Source of the DNA: Xenophilus sp. Marseille-Q4582
GTDB taxonomy: Bacteria; Pseudomonadota; Gammaproteobacteria; Burkholderiales; Burkholderiaceae_C
NCBI RefSeq assembly: GCF_916700565.1
Contig: NZ_CAKAKO010000002.1
Location: forward strand, 124,001-188,000
Direction: 5' to 3'
DNA length: 64,000 nt
Positions 1-8,946 of the stretch are shown piece after piece; positions within the stretch are counted from its first letter, which is position 1; each line of letters opens with the position of its first letter. Made by a program: the position numbers and the translations under genes. The notes under the pieces were generated by a model. It was not told the DNA's origin. It saw only the letters and a list, made by a program, of their open reading frames with translations, and did no database searches.

Positions 1-1
1 C

Positions 2-1240
2 TACGCCTACGGCACCCTCATTCATGAGATCGGCCATGCACTGGGGCTCAGCCATCCCTTCGAGGAGGCAGGACGGGAGCGCGCGACCAATCCCTTGCCG
101 GGGTGGGAGGATCACGTGTCGAACACCATCATGTCCTACGACTGGAGCGACTGGCTGGGCGGGCTGATGCCCGCCGTCACGCCCATGCCGTACGACATCC
201 TTGCGATCCAGCACCTCTATGGGCCCAACACGCGCTACGAAGCGCGCGACACGATCTGGAGCTACGACATCGGCACGGCGGCCGTGAGCACGCTGTGGGA
301 CGCGGGCGGCATCGACACCCTGAAGGTCATCAACACCCACAACGCGCCCTTTCCCGACCTGGAGAACTCGCAGTGGAGCCTGGTCGACCTGGCCGAAGGC
401 GCAGGGTCGATCATTGGCTTCGTGAATGGAAGCGTCTACGAAATGACCGAAATCCACAACGGTCAGATCGTGCGCCCGTACGGCTTCTCTCCCAACGTCT
501 TCATTGCCTACGGCACGGTCATCGAGAACGCCATTGGCAGCGCGGGGCCCGACATGCTCTACGGCAACGCCTACAACAACCGGCTGGACGGCGGCGGCGA
601 CGATCGGCAGGATCAGATCGACGGGCGGGATGGGCTGGACACGGCCGTCTACAGCGCACGTCGCAGTGACTACGAGCTCAAGCGCGCCACGCCTCCTGCA
701 AACCCCGACGATCCGTGGCTGGGGGACATCGAAGCCCGCAAGGAATACACCGTGACCCGCAAGGGCACCGACCCCAAACTGTCGCAGGACTGGCTGGTGA
801 ACATCGAACGGCTGGCGTTCAGCGACAAGAACGTGGCGCTGGACTTGCAGGTGGGCGAGGCCTCGGCGACGGCCGTGGGCCTGGTGACGGCGCTGTTGGG
901 CCGCCAAGCGCTGTCGGACGAGGCGCTGATGGGCGCATTGATCCACCATGCAGACTTCATGGATGCACGCAGCATGGCTGAGGTCCTGGTGAATTCGGGC
1001 ACCACCGCGATCCTGGCCGGCGGCGGCAGTGATGCGGATCTGGTGCAACTGCTCTATCGCAATGTGATCGGCCACGCGCCTTCCGCGCATGAACGGCAAG
1101 TGATCGTGGACGATGCCCATGCGCATGGTTTCTCGCAGGCCGACATCGTGTCGGTCATCGCCGGACTTCCCCAGACCTTCGCGCGCGCCGACCTGGTCGG
1201 GCTGCAGCAGCAGGGCCTGACGTACCTCGAGTACGCCTGA
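2..1240 (+). CDS. Serralysin-like M10 metallopeptidase, 5'-truncated
   Basis: The reading frame is already open at base 2, so the N-terminus lies outside the window; 412 codons are visible. Near the start is a zinc site of the HExxHxxGxxH type (HEIGHALGLSHP), followed by a Met-turn (IMSYDW), the signature of metzincin M10/serralysin peptidases. After the catalytic part comes a degenerate glycine/aspartate-rich RTX-like stretch (GSAGPDMLYGNAYNN, then LDGGGDD), the usual calcium-binding C-terminal region of type I secreted proteases. The last 100 or so residues (LLYRNVIGHAPSAHE and so on) resemble a DUF4214-type helical domain. No type I secretion genes are visible. It is probably secreted; the substrate is unknown. 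Confidence 0.85.
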   Translation, partial: YAYGTLIHEIGHALGLSHPFEEAGRERATNPLPGWEDHVSNTIMSYDWSDWLGGLMPAVTPMPYDILAIQHLYGPNTRYEARDTIWSYDIGTAAVSTLWDAGGIDTLKVINTHNAPFPDLENSQWSLVDLAEGAGSIIGFVNGSVYEMTEIHNGQIVRPYGFSPNVFIAYGTVIENAIGSAGPDMLYGNAYNNRLDGGGDDRQDQIDGRDGLDTAVYSARRSDYELKRATPPANPDDPWLGDIEARKEYTVTRKGTDPKLSQDWLVNIERLAFSDKNVALDLQVGEASATAVGLVTALLGRQALSDEALMGALIHHADFMDARSMAEVLVNSGTTAILAGGGSDADLVQLLYRNVIGHAPSAHERQVIVDDAHAHGFSQADIVSVIAGLPQTFARADLVGLQQQGLTYLEYA

Positions 1241-1264
1241 GGAGCTCGCGCGACCGGCGGCGGC

Positions 1265-2461
1265 TCAGCCGCCCAGCAGCCCCCGCCCCGCCAGGTTCCG
1301 CATCAACGCCGAGATGCCGAAGTGCCAGCGCGCCGCGGCCTGCGCATGCACCACCCGGTTGCCGAGCGCGCCCAGCTCCGGCGCCGAGATGCGCACCACG
1401 TCGCCCACCACGTGCGTGAAGCCCTGGCCCGGGCCGTGCCGGTCCTGCGTGGGGGCGAACATGGTGCCCAGGAAGAGCATCAGCCCGTCGGGGTAGTCGT
1501 GGTGCGCGCCGATGGCCTGGGCCACGAGCGCCAGCGGGTCCCGGCTGATCTGCGCGAGCGAGCTGCTGCCTTCCATCACGAAGCCTTCGGGCCCGGACAC
1601 GCGCAGCCCCACGGTGATGCGGCGCACGTCGTCGATCCCGAAATGCGCGTCGAACAGGCGGATGAAGGGCCCGATGGCGCAGGAAGCGTTGTTGTCCTTG
1701 GCCTTGCCCAGCAGCAGCGCACTGCGCCCCTCCACGTCGCGCAGGTTCACGTCGTTGCCCAGGCTCGCGCCCTGCACTTCGCTGCGGCTGTTAACGGCCA
1801 GCACCACCTCGGGCTCCGGGTTGTTCCACACCGAGTTCTCGTGGATGCCCACGTCGGCCCCCGTGCCCACGGCTGCGAGCACCGGCGCCTTGGTGAAGAT
1901 CTCGGCATCGGGGCCGATGCCCACTTCCAGGTACTGCGACCAGGCGCCCTGCGCGATCAGCAGTTCCTTGACCCGCGCCGCCTGCGGCGAGCCGGGCACG
2001 ATGCCCGCGAGGTTGTCGCCCAGCACCTGCGAGAGGCCGGCGCGGATGGCTTCGGCGCGCGAGGCATCGCCGCGTGCCTGCTCCTCGATCACGCGCTCCA
2101 GCAGGCTGGCCACGAAGGTGACGCCGCTGGCCTTCACGGCCTGCAGGTCGCACGGGGCCAGCAGCCAGGGCCGGTCCTCGTCGCGTGCCTCGGCCGCGCT
2201 GTTGGCCAGGGCCTGGGCCAGGTCCGCCACGCGCGGCGCCTGCCCGCTGGCCAGCGCGGTACGCACCGCCGCGGCCGGGGCCGGCTGTTCCAGCAGCTCG
2301 CTGGCGGTGGGGGCCAGGCAGCTCAGGTCGTGCAAGGCGTCGCCATGGACGGCCACCAGCGTGGGACCGACGCCGGGCAGCCAGGCGCGGCCGATCAACA
2401 GGGCGCGCTGGGCATCGTGCGGCAGCGACTGGGCGGGGGTGAGCGTGGTGAGCAATGGCAT
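1265..2461 (-). CDS. Fumarylacetoacetate hydrolase family protein
   Basis: A 398-aa protein starting MPLLTTLTPAQ. The frame stays open for 72 further codons upstream, but that stretch has no protein-like composition, so the ATG at 2461 was chosen. The C-terminal half carries the FAH fold signature, with a metal-binding acidic cluster in NNPEPEVVLAVNS and a second acidic patch in GNDVNLRDVEGRS. Family members hydrolyse C-C bonds or hydrate/dehydrate 2-keto acids using Mg2+ or Mn2+. The long N-terminal half is typical of the sugar-acid dehydratase-like (AraD1/2-keto-4-pentenoate hydratase-like) subgroup. It converges with the upstream protease and diverges from the acyltransferase. No pathway neighbours indicate its substrate. 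Confidence 0.8.
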   Translation of the reverse strand: MPLLTTLTPAQSLPHDAQRALLIGRAWLPGVGPTLVAVHGDALHDLSCLAPTASELLEQPAPAAAVRTALASGQAPRVADLAQALANSAAEARDEDRPWLLAPCDLQAVKASGVTFVASLLERVIEEQARGDASRAEAIRAGLSQVLGDNLAGIVPGSPQAARVKELLIAQGAWSQYLEVGIGPDAEIFTKAPVLAAVGTGADVGIHENSVWNNPEPEVVLAVNSRSEVQGASLGNDVNLRDVEGRSALLLGKAKDNNASCAIGPFIRLFDAHFGIDDVRRITVGLRVSGPEGFVMEGSSSLAQISRDPLALVAQAIGAHHDYPDGLMLFLGTMFAPTQDRHGPGQGFTHVVGDVVRISAPELGALGNRVVHAQAAARWHFGISALMRNLAGRGLLGG

Positions 2462-2679
2462 GGAAAAAAGGGGCGGACGGCAAGGGCCGGCTGGCGCGCT
2501 TGCAGGCGCCCCACCGGCCGGAAGGTTCAGGACTGAAACCGGATTCTGGCCGCGCGCGGGCCCGCCGCGCACGGGGCGAACCCGCCCCGGCGGCCGGCGT
2601 GGGCCAAGGCCCGGCCGGGCGGGCCGCAGTGGTCGCACAATGGCGGGCTCGTTGCGCGTTCGCTGCCTGCCTGCCACCC

Positions 2680-3633
2680 ATGCTCTTTTTCCTGCCCTCG
2701 CCCCTGCGCGGCCTCATTGCCGGCCTGCTGCTGGTCGTCAACACGCTCTTCTGGGCGGCCCCGCTGTTCCTGCTGGCGCTGCTCAAGCTGCTGTTGCCGG
2801 TGCGTGCGCTGCGCCGGCCGCTGGACCGCGCCCTCAATGCCTGCGCCAGCGGCTGGATCCAGTGCAACAACCTGTGGATCCGGCTGGTGCAGCGCGAGCG
2901 CTGGGACGTGCAGCGCCCCGCCGGGCTGGAGCGCCAGGGCTGGTACCTGGTCAACTGCAACCACCGCAGCTGGGTCGACATCTTCGTGCTGCAGCAGGCC
3001 TTCAGCGGCCGCATCCCGCTGCTCAAGTTCTTCCTCAAGCAGCAGCTGATCTGGGTGCCCGTGGTGGGCCTGGCCTGGTGGGCGCTGGAGTTCCCGTTCA
3101 TGAAGCGGCATTCGCGCGCCGCCCTGCGCCGCAACCCCCAGCTGCGCCATGAGGACCGCGAGACCACGCGCCGCGCCTGCGAGAAGTTCCGCCACGTCCC
3201 CACCAGCATCGCGAACTTCGCCGAGGGCACGCGCTTCACGCCCGCCAAACACCAGGCGCAGGGCCAGCCCTACCGGCACCTGCTCAAGCCCAAGGCCGGC
3301 GCGCTGGCGCTGGCCATGCATGCCATGGGCACCCAGTTCCGCTCGCTGATCGACGTGACGATCGCCTACCCCCGGGGCGTGCCCACCTTCTGGGACCTGC
3401 TGTGCGGCCGCGCCGGCCACGCCGTGCTGCGGGCGCGCACGCTGCCCATCCCGCTGGAGTTCAGCACCGGCAACTACGAGGAAGACAAGCCCTTCCGCGC
3501 GCGCTTCCACCGCTGGCTGGCCCAGCTGTGGACCGAGAAGGACGAACTGCTCGACGAGCTGATGGCGCCGGGCGCGCAGGCCAAGCCGCCGGCGGAGCAC
3601 GCGGCGACGGACGCGGCGCCCGTGGTGCGGTGA
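2680..3633 (+). CDS. YihG-like 1-acyl-glycerol-3-phosphate acyltransferase family protein
   Basis: A 317-aa membrane acyltransferase starting MLFFLPSPLRG. One or two hydrophobic segments lie at residues 9-40. The PlsC catalytic motif HX4D is seen at H95-D100 (NHRSWVD), and the phosphate-binding EGTR motif at 182-185. The length and the long spacing between motifs match the YihG subgroup rather than classic PlsC. It likely transfers acyl chains to lysophosphatidic acid or a related lysolipid at the inner membrane. It is a single gene, divergent from the FAH-family gene. Confidence 0.85.
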   Translation: MLFFLPSPLRGLIAGLLLVVNTLFWAAPLFLLALLKLLLPVRALRRPLDRALNACASGWIQCNNLWIRLVQRERWDVQRPAGLERQGWYLVNCNHRSWVDIFVLQQAFSGRIPLLKFFLKQQLIWVPVVGLAWWALEFPFMKRHSRAALRRNPQLRHEDRETTRRACEKFRHVPTSIANFAEGTRFTPAKHQAQGQPYRHLLKPKAGALALAMHAMGTQFRSLIDVTIAYPRGVPTFWDLLCGRAGHAVLRARTLPIPLEFSTGNYEEDKPFRARFHRWLAQLWTEKDELLDELMAPGAQAKPPAEHAATDAAPVVR

Positions 3634-3666
3634 GCGGCCCGCGCCACCTGCCCCGCCCGCGCCTTC

Positions 3667-4161
3667 TCAGAGTTCGGGATCGGGCTGGTTGACGAAGACC
3701 AGCACGCCCAGGATGGCCATGTAGAACTTGAAGGCCGCGTCCTGGCCGTTCCAGGTGCGCGACTGCCACATCAGGAACCATTCGCCGCCCACCACCATGA
3801 AGCCGAAGAACCAGACGCCGAAGCCCACGAGTGCGCCGGCCACCATGGCCTGCTTGGCGCGCGCGAAATCGGCGCTGGCGGCGCGGCGCGCGCGCCACAT
3901 GGCGAAGGCACCGCGCAACAGCAGCGCACAGGTCAGCGCCTCGCCCGCGATGATGAGCAGGTAGGCCCCGTGCCACAGCGCCGGCGTGGTGACGGCACGG
4001 TACATGGCGGCGTTGCCGGGGAAGGTGGTGTCCATGCTCAGCACGTGCTGCACGAAGGCGAAGTTCGAGCCGTAGTCCGTGACGTTGTTGAAGGTGACCA
4101 TGAAGGCGAACAGGCCCAGGGCCAGCGTCATCAGGATCTTGGCGAGGCGGGTGGTCGGCAT
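3667..4161 (-). CDS. DUF2165 family membrane protein
   Basis: A 164-aa protein starting MPTTRLAKILM, with about four hydrophobic segments (residues 8-30, 65-90, 105-130 and 145-160) and the N-terminal pattern of DUF2165 proteins (MVTFNNVTDYGSN). DUF2165 members are predicted small integral membrane proteins of unknown function. It is convergent with the acyltransferase and divergent from the small hypothetical gene at 4273. No function can be assigned. Confidence 0.75.
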   Translation of the reverse strand: MPTTRLAKILMTLALGLFAFMVTFNNVTDYGSNFAFVQHVLSMDTTFPGNAAMYRAVTTPALWHGAYLLIIAGEALTCALLLRGAFAMWRARRAASADFARAKQAMVAGALVGFGVWFFGFMVVGGEWFLMWQSRTWNGQDAAFKFYMAILGVLVFVNQPDPEL

Positions 4162-4272
4162 GGCGATGTCTCCGGACAATGGGGCGGACAAGCGGGCCCG
4201 CGGGCCCCTCCGATGATCGGATGGCGCGCCGGGCGCGCCGCCCTGAATTTGCCACACCGCCGGAGCACGCGC

Positions 4273-4518
4273 ATGCCCACCGTCACGCACTGGACCGCCA
4301 CCGCCCTCGACAGCGCCCGCCGCCACGGGCTGGAAGCCGCCCTGCGGGCGCTGGTGCTGCCGGCCGGGGCCTGCATCGACGACCACGTGGAACTGGCCGG
4401 GCCCGGCGGCGTGCTGACCTTCATCGTGCGCCGGCGCTGCTGGCAGGCCGCCGCCGATGGCACGCTGCGGCTGTGCATCGAGCTGGACCACCCGGCGCGG
4501 CCGAGCCAGCGCGGCTGA
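4273..4518 (+). CDS. Small hypothetical protein, 81 aa
   Basis: Begins MPTVTHWTATALDSARRH and ends HPARPSQRG. Nearly every codon ends in G or C, as in neighbouring real genes, and no other frame here is better, so I accept it as a gene. It has no signal peptide or membrane segment, and I recognise no family. It sits alone between the divergent DUF2165 gene and the convergent end of the molybdenum hydroxylase gene. Confidence 0.5.
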   Translation: MPTVTHWTATALDSARRHGLEAALRALVLPAGACIDDHVELAGPGGVLTFIVRRRCWQAAADGTLRLCIELDHPARPSQRG

Positions 4519-4519
4519 G

Positions 4520-4536
4520 CCGCAGGGGCCCTGCGG
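4520..4536. terminator. Perfect GC palindrome between convergent genes
   Basis: The sequence is CCGCAGGG-G-CCCTGCGG, with 8-bp perfect arms, two bases after the stop of the 81-aa gene and four bases before the stop of the convergent hydroxylase gene. There is no U-tract on either side. It could stop or stabilise both converging transcripts; this role is inferred from position and symmetry only. Confidence 0.35.
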
Positions 4537-4540
4537 CGCG

Positions 4541-7500
4541 TCAGCGCTGGGCGCGGGCCTGATGCGCCGCCGGCGCGCCATGCCCGGCCGCCGCGCGCAC
4601 GCGCGCCACCTGCGCGGGCAGGTCGGCCCAGGGCGCGGCCTGCGGCGCGAAGCGCGCGCGCATGTAGCCGGCCAGCTCGGCGATCTGCGCATCGCTGAGC
4701 GCGTCGCGGAAGGCCGGCATGTAGCCGATGTCGCGCGTGGCGGGCTCGCGCACGCCGTCGAGGATGGTGCGGATCAGGTTGTCGGGCCGCGCGCTGCTCA
4801 GCTGGCTGTTGAGCGCCAGCGGCGTGTTCACGCCCAGCAGCATGGGGCCGTCGCCGTCGTGGTGGCAGGCCGCGCAGGCGCTGTCGAACAGGCGCTGCGC
4901 GGGCCCCAGCAAGCGGCCCTGGTTCGCCGCGGCGGACTGCACCACGGCCCACGCCTGCTGCTGCCGGGCTTCCGGCGTGGTGGCTTCGGGCTTGGGCGCG
5001 GGATTGAAGCTGGCCAGGTAGGTGGCCATGGCGCGCACGTCGCTGTCGGGCAGCGCCTGCATCTCGCGCACCACCTCGGCCATGGGGCCGCCCGCCACGC
5101 CGTGGCGCGGTGAATGGCCGTGGCGCAGGTAGGCGTAGAGGCCCTCCGCGTCCCAGGGCACGGGGCTCTTCGACAGGGCGGTGAGCGCGGGCGCCTCCCA
5201 GCCGTCGATCATGGCGCCGGCCAGGAAGGAATCGCCCGTCTTCTCGGCCCCCAGCGCGTTGCGCGGCGAATGGCAGGCCGCGCAATGGCCCAGACCGTTG
5301 ACCAGGTAGGCGCCGCGGTTCCATTCGGCGCTCTGCGTGGGCACGTTCTGATACGGCGCGGGGTCGTGGAAGAGCGCGTTCCAGCCGGCCATGAGCGGGC
5401 GCAGGTTGAAGGGGAAGCGCAGGTCGTTGGCCGGCAGGACGGCCGGCGAGCCGTCCGCCCGGGCCCCGGCCTTCACGGGCGGCAGCGACATGAAGTACGC
5501 GTACAGCGCCTGCAGGTCGTCGTCGCTGGTCTTGGCGAAGGCGGTGTACGGGAAGGCGGGGTACAGGTGCCTGCCGTCGCGCGAGATGCCCTCGCGCATC
5601 GCGCGCTGGAAGGCGCTGAAGGACCAGGCGCCCAGGCCGGTCTCGGCATCGGGCGTGAGGTTGGTGGTGTGGATGGCGCCGAAGGGCGTCTGCATCGCCA
5701 GCCCGCCCGCATAGGGCAGGCCGCCGGGCGCGGTGTGGCAGACGATGCAGTCCCCCGCCGCGGCCAGCACGCGGCCGCGCTCGATGGTCTCGCTGCTGTA
5801 GGCCGGGGCGCTGAAGGACACCGGCGCGATGGCGGGCCGCCAGCCCATCAGGCCCGCAACGGCGCCCAGCCCGCCGATCACCAGCGCGGCGGCCGTGCTC
5901 CACAGCCCCTTGCGGCGCGGCGGCACGGCGGTTTCAGGCAGCGGGCGACCCGGGGCCGGTGCGCCCGCGCCGGCCGCTTCACCGAGGGGCGGCGGCCCCT
6001 TCGCAGGCGGCGGGCCGGCCGCAGCGCCATCGCCACCGGGCAGCGGGTTCAGCGCGGCCAGCACCTTCTCGGGCGTGAAGGGCGGCGCACGGAAGCGCAC
6101 GCCCGTGGCATCGAAGATGGCGTTGGCGATGGCGGCCGTGCCGGGCACCGAGGCCGACTCGCCCGCGCCCAGCGGCGACTCGCCAGGGCGCGGCATCTGC
6201 AGCACCTCGATCACCGGCACTTCACGGAAATTGATGATCGGGTAGCTGCCCCATTCGCGGCTCGCCACCACGCCGGTGGGCAGCACGCCGGGCAACTGTT
6301 CGCGCGTGGCCGCCTGCGCCGGCGCGGAGGCGGGCGCGAACTGCACCTCTTCCTTGAGCGCGCGGCTGGTGGTCTGGATCACGTTGCCGTGCACCTGGTG
6401 CTCGACGCCCGCCGGGTTGATGGTCAGGCCCGCGTCGTGGCCCACGACCACGCGGCGCACATGCACCTCGCCGGTCTTGCGGTTGACCTCCACGTCGGCC
6501 ACCCAGGCCGCCCAGGCGGCCCCGAAGCCCGGCCACTTGCTGTGCACGTAGCGGGCGTAGGCGAAGCCTTGCCCGAAAAGAATGTCGCCACCTGGCCCGA
6601 GGCCGCCGTCGCTGTTCTCCTGCGGCCCGGTGCGCCAGCGCCAGCCGGCCTTCTGCGCCGTGGCCTGAATCAGTTCGACGGCGCGCGGGTCTTCCAGGTG
6701 GCGCAGGCGGAACTGCACCGGGTCCACGCCCGCGGCGGTGGCCAGCTCGTCGATGAAGGATTCGTGCGCGAAGGCGTTGGGCAGCGCCGACACGCCGCGC
6801 AGCCACGAGGCGCGCACGATGGGCGCCATGTCGTGGACCTGCACGCGCAGGTTCTCGTACGCGTAGGGCGGGCGCGCCGTGCGGTCGCCCATCTCGTAGG
6901 CCTGCGCGAGCGGCTCCACGGTGCGCGTGAGCAGCAGCGCCAGCGTGGGCGCGCCGTTGCTCGGGTACGCGGTCTGGAAGTCGCAGGCCGCGAGCCCGCC
7001 CGACGCGGACAGTGCGCCGGCCACGGTCATGAGCTGGGCCGTGCCCTTGGGCTCCCACTGGTGTTCCTGCTCGCGCGTGAGCTGCACGCGCACCGGCTGG
7101 CCGACGGCGCGCGCCAGCAGCGCCGCGTCGGCCGCCACGTCGTCGGCGCCGTTGCGGCCGTAGCAGCCGGCCGCCTCCATGCGCACGATGTCGACCTCGA
7201 CGTCCGACAGACCCATGAGCTTGGCGAGGTCGGCGCGCAGCACATGCGGGTTCTGCGTGCCGGCCCAGCAACGCAGGCCCACGCCGTCTTCGGGGGCCCA
7301 GTGCGCCACCGCACAGGACGGGCCGATGGACGCATGCAGCTGATAAGGCCACAGGTACTCGCGCTGCAGCGCATGCGCGGCGCCGTCCAGCGCGGCCTGC
7401 ACGTCGCCCTCGTCCACCAGCCTGCGCGTGGTGGCGGCGTTGTCGCGGATGGCCTGCGCCACCTTGCCGGGCGCGTCCAGCTCCGGCATGCCGGGCCAGG

Positions 7501-8386
7501 GCTTCCAGCGCACGCGCAGTTCGCGCAGCGCCTGCTCGGCATGCTCCTCGCGTTCGGCCACGATGCCGACGAAGTCGCGGATCACCACCACCGCGCGGAT
7601 GCCCGGGATGTGGGCGATGGACGCCTCGTCCACCGATTCCAGCGTGTTGCCGATGAAGTCGCCATGGTCGGCGCCTGCATAGGGCGGGCGCACCACGCGG
7701 CCGTGCAGCATGCCGGGCAGGCGCATGTCGTGCACGAAGGCCAGCTCCCCCGCGAGCTTGGCCGGGATGTCCACGCGCGGCTGCGGCGTGCCCACGATGC
7801 GGTAGTCGGCCGCGGGCTTGACGGGCGTGTCGGCATCCAGCCGCAGCACCGTGCGCTGGCCGGCCACGAGCGCGCCGATGGGCAGGGCTTGCGCGGCGTC
7901 GCCTTCGCGCGCACGCACCACGCCCTGGTGCATCACCAGCGATCCAGGCGCCACGCCCAGCCGCTCGGCCGCGCGCGCCAGCAGCCAGTGGCGCGCCTGC
8001 GCGGCGGCCAGGCGCAGCGGCTGCGCATGGATCTGGATCGAGGCGCTCGCGATGGTGGCGCCCTGGTTGGGCACGCGCGCCGTGTGGCCCAGCTGCATGG
8101 CCACGCAGGCCAGGCCCAGGTCCAGTTCCTCGGCCACGATCTGCGACAGCGCGGTCTGGATGCCGGTGCCCAGGTCGACGTGGCCGTTGAGGGCGCTCAC
8201 GCTGCCGTCGTCCCACACGGCCAGCAGCACTTCATCGCCTTCGGCCGGGTTGGCGGGCACGGCCAGCGGCTGGCCCTTGGCCGGCGGCGGCGCGGGCGGC
8301 GGCGCGCGCACGATGACCAGCACGCCCTCCCCCTGCAGGAAGTCGGCGCGCGTGCGCGGCAGGTCGGCGCGGCGGGGCTGGCTCAC
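4541..8386 (-). CDS. NicB-like molybdopterin dehydrogenase fused to cytochrome c domains
   Basis: A 1281-aa protein. The GTG start at 8386 overlaps the stop of the small subunit gene as GTGA. Residues 1 to about 790 are a xanthine-oxidase-family molybdopterin domain (for example DLGTGIQTALSQIVAEEL and MEAAGCYGRNGADD). A hydrophobic helix at 827-849 follows, then three haem-c sites at C880-H884 (CIVCH), C1035-H1039 (CAACH) and C1171-H1175 (CAACH). This is the architecture of nicotinate dehydrogenase subunit B (NicB) and related isoquinoline/aldehyde oxidoreductases. I infer a cytoplasmic Mo domain and periplasmic cytochrome domains joined by the single helix, so electrons from substrate hydroxylation would reach the respiratory chain. 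Genes nearby make nicotinate to 6-hydroxynicotinate the best guess for the reaction. Confidence 0.85.
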   Translation of the reverse strand: MSQPRRADLPRTRADFLQGEGVLVIVRAPPPAPPPAKGQPLAVPANPAEGDEVLLAVWDDGSVSALNGHVDLGTGIQTALSQIVAEELDLGLACVAMQLGHTARVPNQGATIASASIQIHAQPLRLAAAQARHWLLARAAERLGVAPGSLVMHQGVVRAREGDAAQALPIGALVAGQRTVLRLDADTPVKPAADYRIVGTPQPRVDIPAKLAGELAFVHDMRLPGMLHGRVVRPPYAGADHGDFIGNTLESVDEASIAHIPGIRAVVVIRDFVGIVAEREEHAEQALRELRVRWKPWPGMPELDAPGKVAQAIRDNAATTRRLVDEGDVQAALDGAAHALQREYLWPYQLHASIGPSCAVAHWAPEDGVGLRCWAGTQNPHVLRADLAKLMGLSDVEVDIVRMEAAGCYGRNGADDVAADAALLARAVGQPVRVQLTREQEHQWEPKGTAQLMTVAGALSASGGLAACDFQTAYPSNGAPTLALLLTRTVEPLAQAYEMGDRTARPPYAYENLRVQVHDMAPIVRASWLRGVSALPNAFAHESFIDELATAAGVDPVQFRLRHLEDPRAVELIQATAQKAGWRWRTGPQENSDGGLGPGGDILFGQGFAYARYVHSKWPGFGAAWAAWVADVEVNRKTGEVHVRRVVVGHDAGLTINPAGVEHQVHGNVIQTTSRALKEEVQFAPASAPAQAATREQLPGVLPTGVVASREWGSYPIINFREVPVIEVLQMPRPGESPLGAGESASVPGTAAIANAIFDATGVRFRAPPFTPEKVLAALNPLPGGDGAAAGPPPAKGPPPLGEAAGAGAPAPGRPLPETAVPPRRKGLWSTAAALVIGGLGAVAGLMGWRPAIAPVSFSAPAYSSETIERGRVLAAAGDCIVCHTAPGGLPYAGGLAMQTPFGAIHTTNLTPDAETGLGAWSFSAFQRAMREGISRDGRHLYPAFPYTAFAKTSDDDLQALYAYFMSLPPVKAGARADGSPAVLPANDLRFPFNLRPLMAGWNALFHDPAPYQNVPTQSAEWNRGAYLVNGLGHCAACHSPRNALGAEKTGDSFLAGAMIDGWEAPALTALSKSPVPWDAEGLYAYLRHGHSPRHGVAGGPMAEVVREMQALPDSDVRAMATYLASFNPAPKPEATTPEARQQQAWAVVQSAAANQGRLLGPAQRLFDSACAACHHDGDGPMLLGVNTPLALNSQLSSARPDNLIRTILDGVREPATRDIGYMPAFRDALSDAQIAELAGYMRARFAPQAAPWADLPAQVARVRAAAGHGAPAAHQARAQR

Positions 8387-8946
8387 GGTGCCGGGGCCTC
8401 CGCCATGCGCTGCGCCGCCAGGGTGACGGCGCGCAGGATTTCCACATGCGTGCCGCAGCGGCACAGGTTGCCGGAGAGTTCTGCGCGGATGCGCGCCTCG
8501 CTGGGCTGCGGCTCGCGCGCCAGCAGCGCCGCGGCTTGCATCACCATGCCGTTGAGGCAGTAGCCGCACTGCGCGGCCTGCGCTTCTTCGAAGGCGGCCT
8601 GCACCGGGTGCCAGTCGCGCGCCGGGCCGGCGCCGGGCGCCGCGCAGGCGCGCACGAGCGAACCGGCCGCCGAGGCCTGGCCCGCCAGCCCTTCCAGCGT
8701 GGTGATGCGCCGCCCCGCCATGCCGTGCGCGGGAATCACGCAGGCGCGCGCGGCGGTGCCGTCCACGTGCACCGTGCAGGCCCCGCATTGCCCCAGCCCG
8801 CAGCCGTACTTCGGGCCGTTCAGGCCCAGGTCGTTGCGCAGCAGGTGCAGCAGCGAGGCCTGGCGCGAGGCCGCGACCGCCACGTCGCGGCCATTGACGT
8901 TCAGCCGCAGGGGTTCGGCGCGGCCGCTATCGCCGCAATTGGCCAT
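8383..8946 (-). CDS. NicA-like [2Fe-2S] small subunit
   Basis: A 187-aa protein starting MANCGDSGRAEPLRL. The plant-type [2Fe-2S] set is C49, C54, C57 and C69 (YGCGLGQCGACTVH), and the second, helical-domain set is C127, C130, C162 and C164 (QCGYC, LCRCG), exactly as in small subunits of the xanthine oxidase family. It passes electrons from the molybdenum site to the cytochrome domains of the partner. The start overlaps the end of the binding-protein gene by 20 bp and the stop overlaps the large-subunit start by 4 bp, indicating translational coupling. Confidence 0.9.
   Translation of the reverse strand: MANCGDSGRAEPLRLNVNGRDVAVAASRQASLLHLLRNDLGLNGPKYGCGLGQCGACTVHVDGTAARACVIPAHGMAGRRITTLEGLAGQASAAGSLVRACAAPGAGPARDWHPVQAAFEEAQAAQCGYCLNGMVMQAAALLAREPQPSEARIRAELSGNLCRCGTHVEILRAVTLAAQRMAEAPAP

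Noticed and set aside
2462-2677. N-terminal extension of the FAH-family gene
   Set aside because: The stretch is Pro/Arg/Gly-rich without protein-like pattern; the ATG at 2461 starts a normal family N-terminus.
5114-8563. 1149-codon plus-strand open frame
   Set aside because: It is the complement of the molybdopterin hydroxylase gene, which has clear domains and haem motifs.
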